The notes under the pieces were generated by a model. It was not told the DNA's origin, did no database searches, and saw only the letters and a list, made by a program, of their open reading frames with translations. A DNA stretch of 15,969 nt. It comes from Acanthaster planci. Lineage: Eukaryota; Echinodermata; Asteroidea; Valvatida; Acanthasteridae. Both the position numbers and the translations under genes were made by a program. The DNA is taken from positions 645,510-661,478 of the forward strand of contig NW_019091480.1 of NCBI RefSeq assembly GCF_001949145.1. The letters are read 5' to 3'. This document shows, one piece after another, positions 10,001 through 15,969 of the stretch; position 1 is the first letter of the stretch, and every line of letters starts with the position of its first letter.

Positions 10001-10282
10001 GGAACACAGCCGGTCACCCAAGTTGTTCTGAATCAGCCAAGTGAGGGCAGTATCATACCTGACGGCACAGCCGCTGCAAGTGAGCTGGATGGCCCAGTCG
10101 TGCCAAACTCCAATGGCCTTTTGAGTGAGCCGGCGTCTCTCACCCCAGCAGCTATGGAGAAAGCGTGCTCTGCATCTCTGGTCCCATTTGCTGCCGGTCA
10201 GGTGTACTACCAAAGCCTGGCCACCCAGGTTCGGGTCTTACCCGAATCCGACATCACGGTTTTAGACGTAGCTGTGCAGTGA
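792..10282 (+). CDS. TRAPPC10: TRAPPC10, TRAPPII complex subunit (3' 14 exons, partial)
   Basis: TRAPPC10 (yeast Trs130) is a large subunit specific to TRAPPII, a multisubunit tether and guanine-nucleotide exchange factor for Rab GTPases at the late Golgi. Fourteen exons join in frame: 792-1039, 1627-1773, 2301-2489, 2999-3090, 3248-3388, 3818-3957, 4171-4727, 5623-5764, 6149-6444, 6824-6921, 7346-7472, 7702-7884, 8101-8431 and 10002-10282. They total 2972 nt and encode 989 residues plus TGA. Recognition rests on remembered human TRAPPC10: helical-repeat motifs such as YLFARQC, RPWEVA, LHNCIQELK, CWVFLSCLEVLQ, EAFQKHYL and GKDLATFYM, then a beta-rich C-terminal half ending AAGQVYYQSLATQV. The human protein is about 1259 residues, so roughly the first 280 are missing on the left. 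Splice phases agree at every junction, with no internal stop or frameshift, so the gene looks intact. Confidence 0.95.
1150..1203 (+). repeat. 11-bp tandem repeat, about 5 copies
   Basis: The unit TTGTCTGCTCC starts at 1150, 1161, 1172, 1183 and 1194. The third copy has one substitution (TTTG for TCTG) and the last is incomplete. It lies in the intron between exons a and b. The unit length is not a multiple of three and nothing suggests coding. Confidence 0.9.
1375..1430 (+). mobile_element. Diverged SINE fragment
   Basis: Positions 1397-1417 are identical over 21 bases to 4944-4964 inside the SINE in a later intron (core CTCTCCACCCAGGAGTA). Weaker similarity covers 1375-1430, including GGCA..CACTT on the left and GGGTACC on the right. 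Head and tail are missing, so this is a relic of the same family. Confidence 0.75.
1627..1773 (+). CDS. TRAPPC10: TRAPPC10 exon b
   Basis: Phase 0 at both ends, acceptor TCTGACAG and donor AAG|GTATGA, 49 codons. It reads VSMPPGSMACWVFLSCLEVLQ and ends LWVYAQSK. The human counterpart has VPPGALDCWVFLSCLEVLQ and LWSYATEK at the same spacing, which makes this one of the most conserved blocks in the window. Confidence 0.95.
2301..2489 (+). CDS. TRAPPC10: TRAPPC10 exon c
   Basis: Phase 0 at both ends, acceptor ATCATTACAG and donor TTG|GTAAGA, 63 codons. It encodes LRELGDLCGLLPDS, a variable glycine-rich stretch (LLGGMGQTQEAS), and KLREALSSSEAFQKHYL. The last block matches human KLKEALSSVEAFEKHYL. 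Confidence 0.94.
2999..3090 (+). CDS. TRAPPC10: TRAPPC10 exon d
   Basis: It starts after TTAAAAAG (a poor pyrimidine tract immediately before the AG, with a T-rich run further upstream) and ends AT|GTGAGT, splitting the Met codon in phase 2. It encodes ELSELAMGTFKHIKRMRSA then RLIGKDLATFY. This matches human DLSHATIEMY..IRSAKFVGKDLAEFYM. Confidence 0.92.
3248..3388 (+). CDS. TRAPPC10: TRAPPC10 exon e (followed by a U12-type intron)
   Basis: The first base completes the split Met codon. The exon then reads KKGEWTKAETFLIDAVRIYE, EGWHLLVTNTRRQIANCQKK and LGNKH, and leaves two bases (AA) of the next codon. Human has MRKKAPQKAEIYL, EGWALPITHTRKQLAECQKHLGQ. No GT lies at the expected exon end. The only fitting boundary is directly before ATATCCTT at 3389. 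The open frame runs on into the intron to a stop at 3552, so standard gene finders could retain intron sequence here. Confidence 0.88.
3389..3817 (+). promoter_or_regulatory. U12-type AT-AC intron with its splice signals
   Basis: The intron begins with ATATCCTT (3389-3396), the exact consensus 5' splice site of minor-spliceosome AT-AC introns. It ends CTCCAC (AC at 3816-3817). CCTTAAC at 3796-3802 matches the U12 branch-site core, with the branch adenosine 16-17 bases before the intron end, within the short spacing typical of this class. There is no polypyrimidine-tract-AG acceptor. Splicing here joins AA to A (Lys, phase 2) and gives LGNKHKYLKT, which aligns without gaps to human LGQIENYLQT. 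Minor-spliceosome use is inferred from sequence only. Confidence 0.88.
3818..3957 (+). CDS. TRAPPC10: TRAPPC10 exon f
   Basis: Starts with one base completing the Lys codon after the AT-AC intron and ends T|GTGAGG in phase 1. It encodes YLKTCCLLAGDCALSMQERV then EFCNEMLQIAKELADEPG. Human has YLQTSSLLASDHHLTEEERK, FCQEILDFA. The acidic tail EPGEPDSEDQS is a variable linker between the helical N-terminal half and the beta-rich C-terminal half. Confidence 0.93.
4171..4727 (+). CDS. TRAPPC10: TRAPPC10 exon g (largest exon)
   Basis: Phase 1 acceptor CTTTTTCCAG|TG and phase 0 donor AAG|GTGAGC. It encodes 185 codons plus a split Leu. It opens VALVPLHSVAHLTNIDLKP (human IVLPMHSFAQLRDLHFDP). After a long serine-rich variable stretch (SLPKSQSQSSFKSLSP) it reaches the conserved LRREDSSSSLGKG and VALKPGNNAFSF (human LRRQESSSSLE and VTLEPGANQITF). 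This begins the beta-sandwich half of the protein. Confidence 0.93.
4831..5182 (+). mobile_element. tRNA-derived SINE, apparently full length
   Basis: The element has an RNA polymerase III A-box-like TGGCCTGGTGG (4839-4849) and a perfect B box GGTTCGAATCC (4883-4893) at tRNA-like spacing. A tRNA-unrelated body follows (CTCTCCACCCAGGAGTAAAT, GCTGAGATGGTTT, CAGCGCTTTACAAAT), then an (ATT)n tail at 5171-5182. It lies in sense orientation in the intron between exons g and h. No clear target-site duplication is visible, suggesting an old insertion. The body resembles SINEs I associate with echinoderms, hemichordates and lancelets; the family name was not determined. Confidence 0.88.
5623..5764 (+). 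CDS. TRAPPC10: TRAPPC10 exon h
   Basis: Acceptor GTGTGACAG (phase 0), donor G|GTACCT (phase 1). It encodes ASENGVYSCRQLVVQLGGVE, LLLPSIQP and VSSPDPQLTVTPKN. Human has AKEPGTYTLRQLCASVGSVW, LPHIYPIVQYDVYSQEPQLHV. This is a beta-sandwich segment. Confidence 0.92.
6149..6444 (+). CDS. TRAPPC10: TRAPPC10 exon i
   Basis: Acceptor GATGTGTAG (phase 1), donor AAG|GTAAAG (phase 0). It encodes SVLLAGIPQEICMSIFTGYF (human SLLAGIPQRVKFTVTTGHY), DIAPFQTKEFSVMVMTVLV, and an acidic run of six glutamates (PGEEEEEELTEQK). The acidic run replaces a basic linker (HRKHKDKQR) in the human protein, so the charge of this loop is not conserved. Confidence 0.93.
6824..6921 (+). CDS. TRAPPC10: TRAPPC10 exon j
   Basis: Acceptor CCTTATACAG (phase 0), donor AG|GTCAGG (phase 2). 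It encodes MTIWCPWSETVIATLTFQQP then FNVKHQLHTAGK. Human has VSIDCPWSIYSTVIALTFSV, PFRTTHSLLSSGT. The CPWS and VIALTF-like motifs are conserved. Confidence 0.92.
6995..7057 (+). repeat. 21-bp tandem repeat, 3 perfect copies
   Basis: The 21-base unit starting CATTACAAGTCC occurs without change at 6995-7015, 7016-7036 and 7037-7057, with weaker related sequence around 6952-6961 and 6978-6987 (CAAGTCCTC, CAAGTGCTC). It is intronic, just after exon j. The unit is a multiple of three and stays open in one frame, but that frame differs from the exon and has no family similarity. Confidence 0.92.
7346..7472 (+). CDS. TRAPPC10: TRAPPC10 exon k
   Basis: Acceptor CGCTACAG; the first base completes a split Arg codon. 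Donor GCT|GTAAGT, phase 0. It encodes KLVQLSVENICSMQFMLASP then ELQITSDDSYQLQSVNGKNA. Human has RKYVQVCVQNLSELDFQLSDSYL. This is a beta-sandwich segment. Confidence 0.9.
7702..7884 (+). CDS. TRAPPC10: TRAPPC10 exon l
   Basis: Phase 0 at both ends, acceptor AATATTTCAG, donor AGG|GTAGGT, 61 codons. It encodes MLCAGQTMSYVWFLADIQ, FCFTLTYTALGEGD and HSFSLKDYR. Human has KQSVFFVWELKW, LHCRFSVGFSP and SISLKPYTYEF. A polar insertion, TTNGEGEPQQ, is specific to this lineage or variable. Confidence 0.9.
8101..8431 (+). CDS. TRAPPC10: TRAPPC10 exon m
   Basis: Acceptor TTTGTTTCAG (phase 0), donor G|GTTTGT (phase 1). It encodes TRYMVSSTVTPPPSDEFCRA then GMLCSLQLHI, LMYQVVAEKHMWAVCGRS, GVVAMPTSVEGVDVSLEVMP and LLAGFLPLPKVKLSKYV. 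Human TRAPPC10 has FPPSGMEYCRTGSLCSLEV, LMYEVVDNSSNWAVCGKSCG and MEVMPLFAGYLPLPDVRLFK. This is the strongest C-terminal match, in the TRAPPC10/Trs130 C-terminal domain. Confidence 0.95.
8432..10001 (+). other. Last intron, 1570 bp, no recognised gene
   Basis: Begins GTTTGTC and ends TTTGAACTTTCAG. It is AT-rich and contains a 14-C homopolymer (8598-8611) and a small perfect hairpin (8795-8821). Several short open frames on both strands lack recognisable similarity. Its size relative to the other introns (157-895 bp) suggests inserted repeats that I cannot name. Confidence 0.75.
8795..8821. repeat. Perfect 11-bp hairpin with 5-nt loop
   Basis: TGCAGCACACT (8795-8805) and AGTGTGCTGCA (8811-8821) are exact reverse complements around the loop CGGCC. 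It sits in the last intron. No wider complementarity was found by eye. Function unknown. Confidence 0.7.
10002..10282 (+). CDS. TRAPPC10: TRAPPC10 terminal coding exon n
   Basis: Acceptor GAACTTTCAG with two bases completing a Gly codon, ending at TGA (10280-10282). It encodes a poorly conserved linker (GTQPVTQVVLNQPSEGSIIP) and then the conserved C terminus: PFAAGQVYYQSLATQVRVLP, ESDITVLDVAVQ. Human ends LPAGQVFNSSSGTQVLVIPSQDDHVLEVSVT. The shared AGQV, TQV and V-L-V-V pattern fixes this as the true C terminus. Confidence 0.95.
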
Positions 10283-11340
10283 TCTCTTTCAAATCAGAAC
10301 AGTTTTGTTATCTTGTTCTGAGAGAGCAGGACAGTGTGGTTATACTGATTCTAAATTTTTCTTTGACTGTTTGGCTTTCCTTTAAGCCTAAAGGTGTGTC
10401 TGAAAACCGGCTTCCAGACTTACTGCTATGACCTACATATTTCCAATTAGTAAAGACACAAACATAACTCGAGACACAGGCTTCAAATGAAGCTTTCCTG
10501 CTTGTTATTGAGCCAATATCGAAGCTCACCTTTGACTCTGGCTGCATCCTGAAGATTACTTTTTAGCAGTAACATGAACGGTTGGATTTTCAAAGAAATG
10601 CCCATGGCTGCAGCTTAAAATGGCCGACTGTGATGTTCATGCAGCAAGAAGGTGACCAAGATGTAGCAGTTTCTCCTTTCAGTTTGGACCCTGAAATCAT
10701 AAAGCCAGAATCTCATGCCAAATTCATGGTTGGGGAATTATGGATGTAGGTTTGACCTGGGTACATTGGCAGATTTGGGGGGGTGGGCAATACCCAAAAG
10801 GGGGAAATTTTATTTTGTTTATGAAATATAATGAGGGGAAATGGCAGTGGGAGCAATTTTATTAACCTTTCTCTCTTAAATTGAACCTCCAAATTTAGTA
10901 GCAAACCTCCAAAAAATCAGAAAATTTACAAGTTTTGTGGCATTCCCCCCCCCCCAGTACAGCATATGTAACAAGGTTTGAGGTTAGTGGTCAATGCATG
11001 GTATTATCTTATGCTGAATATAAAGCTGTATCATATTACCTGATGTATACTTCTGGATGTAAGTTGTTTTTCAGGCATCTGTGCAATATGTGTCTGGGTA
11101 CGTAATTAGAAAGTAATTTTTTTAATGTACAAAATGTAAAATGATTAATCTTTACGACTACTTTAATATCAAAAGACAACAGAGCAGAATTTGTTTAAAT
11201 GAAGCAGCTTTACTATAGTCAGGAAATTCCCATAATCCTTATAGTTATCGCTAAAAATAGTTGTTCAAAAATGCTGTGTGCAATGATGGCAAATTTAGTC
11301 GTCAAGTCAGTCAAATAAACGAAATAACAATGGCTGTGTG
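10283..11340 (+). other. Probable TRAPPC10 3' UTR
   Basis: Non-coding AT-rich sequence downstream of the stop codon. The first canonical AATAAA after the stop is at 11314-11319, so the UTR may be about 1.05 kb; the end point is inferred. It contains a G7 run (10777-10783) and a C11 run (10945-10955) that could pair over about 160 bases. There may be an inserted element here. Confidence 0.5.
11314..11319 (+). terminator. Candidate poly(A) signal AATAAA
   Basis: This is the first canonical hexamer after the TRAPPC10 stop. A GT-rich stretch (GGCTGTGTGCG) follows about 13-25 bases later, as expected of a downstream element. An AATATA variant lies earlier at 11017. Use of this site is inferred. 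Confidence 0.5.
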
Positions 11341-11646
11341 CGAAGTTATTTACATGATAAAATAATACTTTTTAAAGTCTTTGTTCAAAACAAGATTTCT
11401 TTCCAGAAAAATCGTTACATGCACTTTATCTCAACAACTTCCACATTATGAGTTACACGCAGTTAAGAATTTGAGGTTGAAATGAATGCTTTTACAAACA
11501 TCTTCCCAAATCCTCAGCTGTATAGCAACCAGTGAAACTCAAAGCAGCATTGAGCCCCTGTAAATTAATATGGACTGGAAGCTATACTTGGAGTTTGGGA
11601 GTGTTCAGTTAGTCAAACTGTCCCAAGATAAAAAGCTGAGATCCAA

Positions 11647-11652
11647 AATAAA
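11647..11652 (+). terminator. Alternative poly(A) signal AATAAA
   Basis: A second canonical hexamer, followed by a T-run and then TGTACATGTGTTG. It could give a longer 3' UTR of about 1.4 kb or be a chance match in AT-rich DNA. Confidence 0.3.
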
Positions 11653-12320
11653 TTTTTTCCACATGCACAAAAAATGTACATGTGTTGAGAACTCAAAATC
11701 CTTGCCAACACTGGACTGCCTGTCTCTTCAAGCCATCAACCATGAACAACTTTACGTTTGCTGTTGATGACTTAGACTTTTCAAACCTCCCGAAAGAAAA
11801 AGAATTTTAGTAAATTTAAATTCAGTAAACGGCTGTTTTTATCAAGAAGAAGCGGGTTTCGAGATACTTTGGACCTAAGCCGTTTGTTGATTCGAGAAGA
11901 GTAGTAACATAGGTATTGTCCGCAAATATTTAGTGACGTGAAATTTGCTTCGCTTTCGCTTCAGGTATGAACCAGTCTTTTGTGTGTATATATAAACAAA
12001 ATGCACATCTATGGCCATGCATACGCCCCATCACATATACACCGTTGTTTCTGAAATATGAAATAATGTCTCGCCCAGCGAACGAAATTGAATTCCATAG
12101 CCATTTAGTCTCTCGACCTTCCAAGAAGTAACATTTGCTAGTCTTATCGGCAATACTCGATGAAAATCAACTAGTTGCGCACTGTTGCTTTGCAGCGCCA
12201 TTATTCGCAAACGTAAACTGACAAATCGCCCCATCAAGGGGTTAACTGTTCATTGGTATCATAATTCTGCGTGTGCAAAGCGTACTTGAATAAGGCTGTA
12301 CAAAATCATTTCAGTGGACG

Positions 12321-12431
12321 CAGTGGCGCACCCAAGATTTGTGTGGGTGGGTGTGTGTGTGTGGGGGGGGTCTTGGATTGGATTTACCTCAAAATTAGGT
12401 CATAATGATTGTTCAACCCACACACCCACAC
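12321..12431. repeat. GT-rich/CA-rich inverted repeat, possible transposon-end relic
   Basis: CAGTGGCGCACCCAAGATTT (12321-12340) leads into a GTGTGGGTGGGTGTGTGTGT run with G8. CCCACACACCCACAC (12417-12431) is complementary to that run. The CAGTGGCG start resembles termini of some hAT-type DNA transposons, but no matching right end was found. The relic label is therefore weak. Confidence 0.35.
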
Positions 12432-12555
12432 GCAAGTGTGTAAACGCTTTCAATCGTGGACTCCTTATTGTTCCTCTTTTGTTCATACTTCAACTTTTTC
12501 GGAAGACCTCCCATATGTTTTGTACACGTTTTCCGACCGCGGACTCTTCGGCAAC

Positions 12556-12592
12556 CGTGGACCCTATCGTCCCCTATTGTTATAGGTCCACG
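12556..12592. repeat. Short imperfect hairpin
   Basis: CGTGGACCCTAT (12556-12567) pairs with TATAGGTCCACG (12581-12592) with a single bulged C, around a 13-base loop. CGTGGACTCCTTATTGTT upstream at 12455 resembles one arm plus loop, suggesting a duplicated unit. No function assigned. Confidence 0.5.
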
Positions 12593-15352
12593 ATTTGAAT
12601 TTGTATACAAACTCACACACACGCAACAGGCGACTGAGATGCACATGTACTGCTATATCAGAGCTAGCATTTTAAAATATTGGTGTGTATTGTATCTTTG
12701 TTTTTCAAAAAAAAAAACCACCAGGTAGGGGAGGCATATTCATATGCAGCAGGTATCTTCAGAAAAAGAGAGGGTCCCTTGGGGCCGTTTTTGTAAATTT
12801 GGTACACTCATTTCGTCCACTGGCACTAAATACGAATGAAAATGTACAGCGTACAAAGGATGCGTCCATTTTAAATGGGGGGGGGGGAACGGGACTCTGC
12901 GGCATTAATATCTGCTGTTAATATAATAATGTTGGGGGTATCAAATCTTGATTGCACTACCGACCTGAAGTCAAGGTGTAAGAAATGATTTAGTTTGGCC
13001 TGAGCTTTGAAGAGATTCTAGAACTTAATGATTTTATTGAAGGCAGATGCATATAGTGTTAGATGTTAATATACGTGCGTATTAGTGATTCATAAACTAT
13101 GAGCAATTACCTACCATGCAAATATTTATGACCACATCAGTAACCGAATTAAAGCAAAGTTTGTACACATGAAGCCGAGTTGCAAGTTAATCTACGCACG
13201 TAATCAGGCGGTTCTAAATTACATGCACTCTCGTGAAAAAAATCATTTTTCAATGACCGTAATGTTATCAATTTCACATGTGAAGGCTCGAAGGAAACAA
13301 GAAGATAACTGCTCCTTGTCAAGCTGCATTTGCTGGCCAACTTAAATTTCATGACTTTCCTGTGACGTCCAAGTTTCACCGCCAGTGCAATTTTGCAAAG
13401 CTCGCATCCAACCAAGATTGACTTCGTGAAGGGGTAGCGGAGAATGGAGATAACTGAGCACTGTAATATTATGGAATATTAATTTGGTTTTAAAACCTGT
13501 CTATAAGAATTCAAGGAAAACTATGTTTACTTAAAACTCAGATTTGTTGTTAGTGTGGTATCTGCCAAACGGGCTCGTCAGCGTAGACGTTACCCACAAG
13601 TTTTTGGTCCTTATTCGCGCGGTGCCTCTCTAGGGATTTTTATGGGTCCATCCTATCACGCTTGATAATTTTAGGAAGAATGATTTCGGACTGAAATTTG
13701 CTTCCCTAACTGAAACTGAACTGAAGAAACATTCATGTCTGAATTTTATTTTCGTATTTCTCAAGTAATATTTTGGAAAAGTCACCTGGAGTTGGGCAAC
13801 ATGGAATTCAAGGACGAGTTTTCACTTTCTGCATCATCGTCCCCAGGTCTCCTTGTTCATGCATGGGCTGTTTTCACGTGCTTGCGTGAAAACGAAATAT
13901 TGTACAGCGTTGCAGGGATTTACCTACCTGCAGTCGATGGATTCTATGTTCAGTTAAGTTGACCTGTCTGTTCTTTTCACTAAAGGTTCGATTAAACTTT
14001 AAAATCTTTCATAACGAAGATTGTTCCTGAAGTTTATTTCTCAATTAATATTGAAATGTTCATATTACGTTATCCGTTTTTATTTCTGCTTTTACTCAAA
14101 GACGGCCCTTAGATATAACTTCGTAACTGTTCATCAAGGCCTAGGTATGAAGATACCGAATTGCACTTGTCTTCAAATGTTTAGATTTTTTTGAAGCGAC
14201 AGGTGAAATTTTGGCAGGATATTTCTTTCACGTTAGGTAATTTAGTCTCTAGAAATTAATCTGGCAGCAAATATTTTACATAAGATTTTTTTCTCAGGAA
14301 GTTTTATATAGACGCAAACCAACGAGAAAAATCCAAATTCTATTCGTGAGTGGGACGCTGGTAACGAATTGCACGAGATGATTGTTGATTTTATGCAAAT
14401 TCCGCGGACGCACGGTATCAAACGGGTTATGGGCTGAGAGAATTGTGATTGCTTCCATGCTATACCAAACAAACGAAAGGTTACCCCCGAAATAATAAAG
14501 CATTTATGAATTAAATAATTAAGATACAATAACCTTATTGGTATATACAAGAGTCACCTCTTCAGATCCTCAACATCTTATTTGTTGATGGGGTAAAATT
14601 TGAATCTTGAATCTCTCCTGAAAGAAAAAGACTTGTTCAATTGCCTAACTACGCCTGCACATTTACTTTTATTTTTGCGATTAAACAACATAATTATATC
14701 CTTCCCTAGTAGTAAGAGGTTTGTTTTATTCAACGTATATTTTTATCATGAAAAAGCACTGTATTTCTGAATGTACTCATGTAAGGTTTAAAAACGTAGC
14801 AATTTAAATGTAGGTAGACGCCTGTCGTATATGGCATTATATACATATGCTTACAAACACACGTGGATTTACGTCACCTCGCCTGCATTTCTCTAACATG
14901 GAAAGAAAATCTTACCCAGTAATTACGAATGAATTATTCCATAGCCTTTTGTATTCTGAGCCATGCAGTCAAGAAATTCTGTCAGTCAAAAAAGTAATCA
15001 TTACACGATCAGCAACGAGATGTGGGCTGTTGCTTCTCAGCGCCATGTGCCATTGTCCCCATGTCCCAAATAAATTTAGACTGACACTTGGATTGCTTCA
15101 AAGATAACGGACATTGATATCAGGATTCAGTGTCTGGAAACTGCATACATACTGCAGCTTTACAAAATGATTTCAGCAATGAAGCCCTAAGTATGACTAA
15201 CAAACAGCTCAGCCAAGGTGCATATTTAATGTGAATTTGGCAACTAGCCAATGAGCATGAATGCAACACGGCCGCATAATATTAAGCAAAGTCTGTAAAG
15301 CGCTGAAAGCGCAAGATGAACAACTCTGCCCAAAAGGTGTAATTATTCCATG

Positions 15353-15535
15353 GGCGCCATTTGAGTAAGCGATACGCCTGCGCGGTTCACGGTAATGCTA
15401 AGGCGCAGGCTCACCAGGTGTATATGTACGTGCCACTGATCCCTACTATACTACTAAGTACATATCTGCCGCAGCACCTGCGCCTGTGCATTAATGTGCA
15501 TTGCGCAGGCGTAACGCTTGCTTACATGGCGGCTA
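15353..15535. mobile_element. Nested foldback element, MITE-like
   Basis: Complementary blocks run inward in order. GCGCCAT (15354-15360) pairs with ATGGCGGC (15526-15533, one-base offset). GTAAGC (15365-15370) pairs with GCTTAC (15519-15524, read across a small gap). TACGCCTGCGC (15373-15383) pairs with GCGCAGGCGTA (15503-15513). GGCGCAGG (15402-15409) pairs with CCTGCGCC (15477-15484). ATATGTAC (15422-15429) pairs with GTACATAT (15458-15465). The region could fold into one hairpin of about 180 bases. It is more GC-rich than its surroundings. No open frame or clear target duplication, so a non-autonomous foldback element is inferred. Confidence 0.7.
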
Positions 15536-15929
15536 TGTGATTACAACGTTTTACGAGTATTCACGGTGAAGTTCTCCATCTTGAGCTTTAATGTTAAGCC
15601 TGGTTTACTGCAAATACATGACCAATCAGCATCTTACAAGTATTGGCACTCTGGGGCGGCTGAGGAAATAAAGCAACAAGGCAAGACTTCTGCAAGAGGG
15701 ACTTCATTTCTAGCTTGTGCAAATTACCAAAAGATAGGTTTTCTCTGTATGCATCAGAGAAAAGGCAGCTTTTCCAACTGCGCCAACTAAAGTGGAAGAA
15801 AAAACGTTGACTGTCAAGCACTGGACAAAGCATTGCTAAATGAAGTCAATCTGTTAGTGGTTGTAAAAAAACTATTCAAGAATGAAAAACTGTTTTGCTT
15901 CGTGTTCGTCCCTTCAGTATACATGTGCC

Positions 15930-15969
15930 TCAGATGGCTTCGTCGTACTTACGCTGCTGTTGATCTTGA
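15930..15969 (-). CDS. Possible edge of a minus-strand neighbour gene
   Basis: Reading leftward from the window edge, the minus strand encodes QDQQQRKYDEAI followed by TGA (15930-15932). This could be the C terminus of a convergent gene. Alternatively, the same stretch holds a strong splice donor, AGC|GTAAGTA (intron from 15952 downward), so 15953-15969 could be an exon end. Only 12 codons are visible, so neither reading is secure and no product can be named. Confidence 0.25.
   Translation of the reverse strand, partial: QDQQQRKYDEAI

Larger units (their letters stand above)
11660..15352. other. Intergenic region, no recognised gene
   Basis: About 3.7 kb of AT-rich sequence. Open frames are short (about 60-100 codons) on both strands, and none resembles a family I know. 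There are no convincing exon-like blocks flanked by splice sites. Local features are a GT/CA-rich inverted pair (12341-12431), a hairpin (12556-12592), and homopolymers including A10 (12709-12718) and G11 (12877-12887). Confidence 0.6.

Noticed and set aside
13735-13962. 75-codon open frame in the downstream region
   Set aside because: No recognisable similarity, no splice or start context, and a length common by chance in AT-rich DNA.
15518-15790. 90-codon open frame overlapping the foldback element
   Set aside because: It starts inside the inverted repeat, has no family resemblance, and an opposing frame of similar length covers the same bases.
1-15969. CRISPR arrays, bacterial operons, rRNA or virus-like genes
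   Set aside because: Nothing with the required repeat-spacer layout, operon structure or recognisable proteins; the spliced animal gene explains the coding signal.

Overview
The window is nuclear DNA from a marine invertebrate, probably a non-vertebrate deuterostome (echinoderm, hemichordate or lancelet). Evidence: one gene split into many short exons by introns of about 0.15-1.6 kb, a tRNA-derived SINE whose body resembles repeats I associate with those groups, and no bacterial features. I cannot resolve the species.

Positions 792-10282 (+ strand) hold the 3' two-thirds of one gene: 14 coding exons of TRAPPC10, the Trs130-type subunit of the TRAPPII vesicle-tethering and Rab-GEF complex at the Golgi. 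The exons join without a frame break into 989 codons plus a stop. The order matches human TRAPPC10 from roughly residue 280 to the C terminus. The N-terminal exons lie upstream of the window. All introns but one are GT-AG.

The exception is the most interesting signal. The intron at 3389-3817 starts ATATCCTT, ends in CAC and carries CCTTAAC 15 bases before its end. These are the signals of a minor-spliceosome (U12-type) AT-AC intron. Only this splice restores a gap-free match to the family; GT-AG or GC-AG alternatives fit worse.

Introns and flanks contain repeats: a foldback hairpin (519-645), an 11-bp minisatellite (1150-1203), a SINE fragment (1375-1430), a complete-looking SINE (4831-5182), a 21-bp minisatellite (6995-7057) and a small perfect hairpin (8795-8821).

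After the stop codon comes a 3' UTR with candidate poly(A) signals at 11314 and 11647. From about 11.8 kb to the end I recognise no gene, only repeat-like pieces. The clearest is a nested foldback (MITE-like) element at 15353-15535. At the right edge the minus strand may hold the last codons, or an exon end, of a neighbouring gene (15930-15969).
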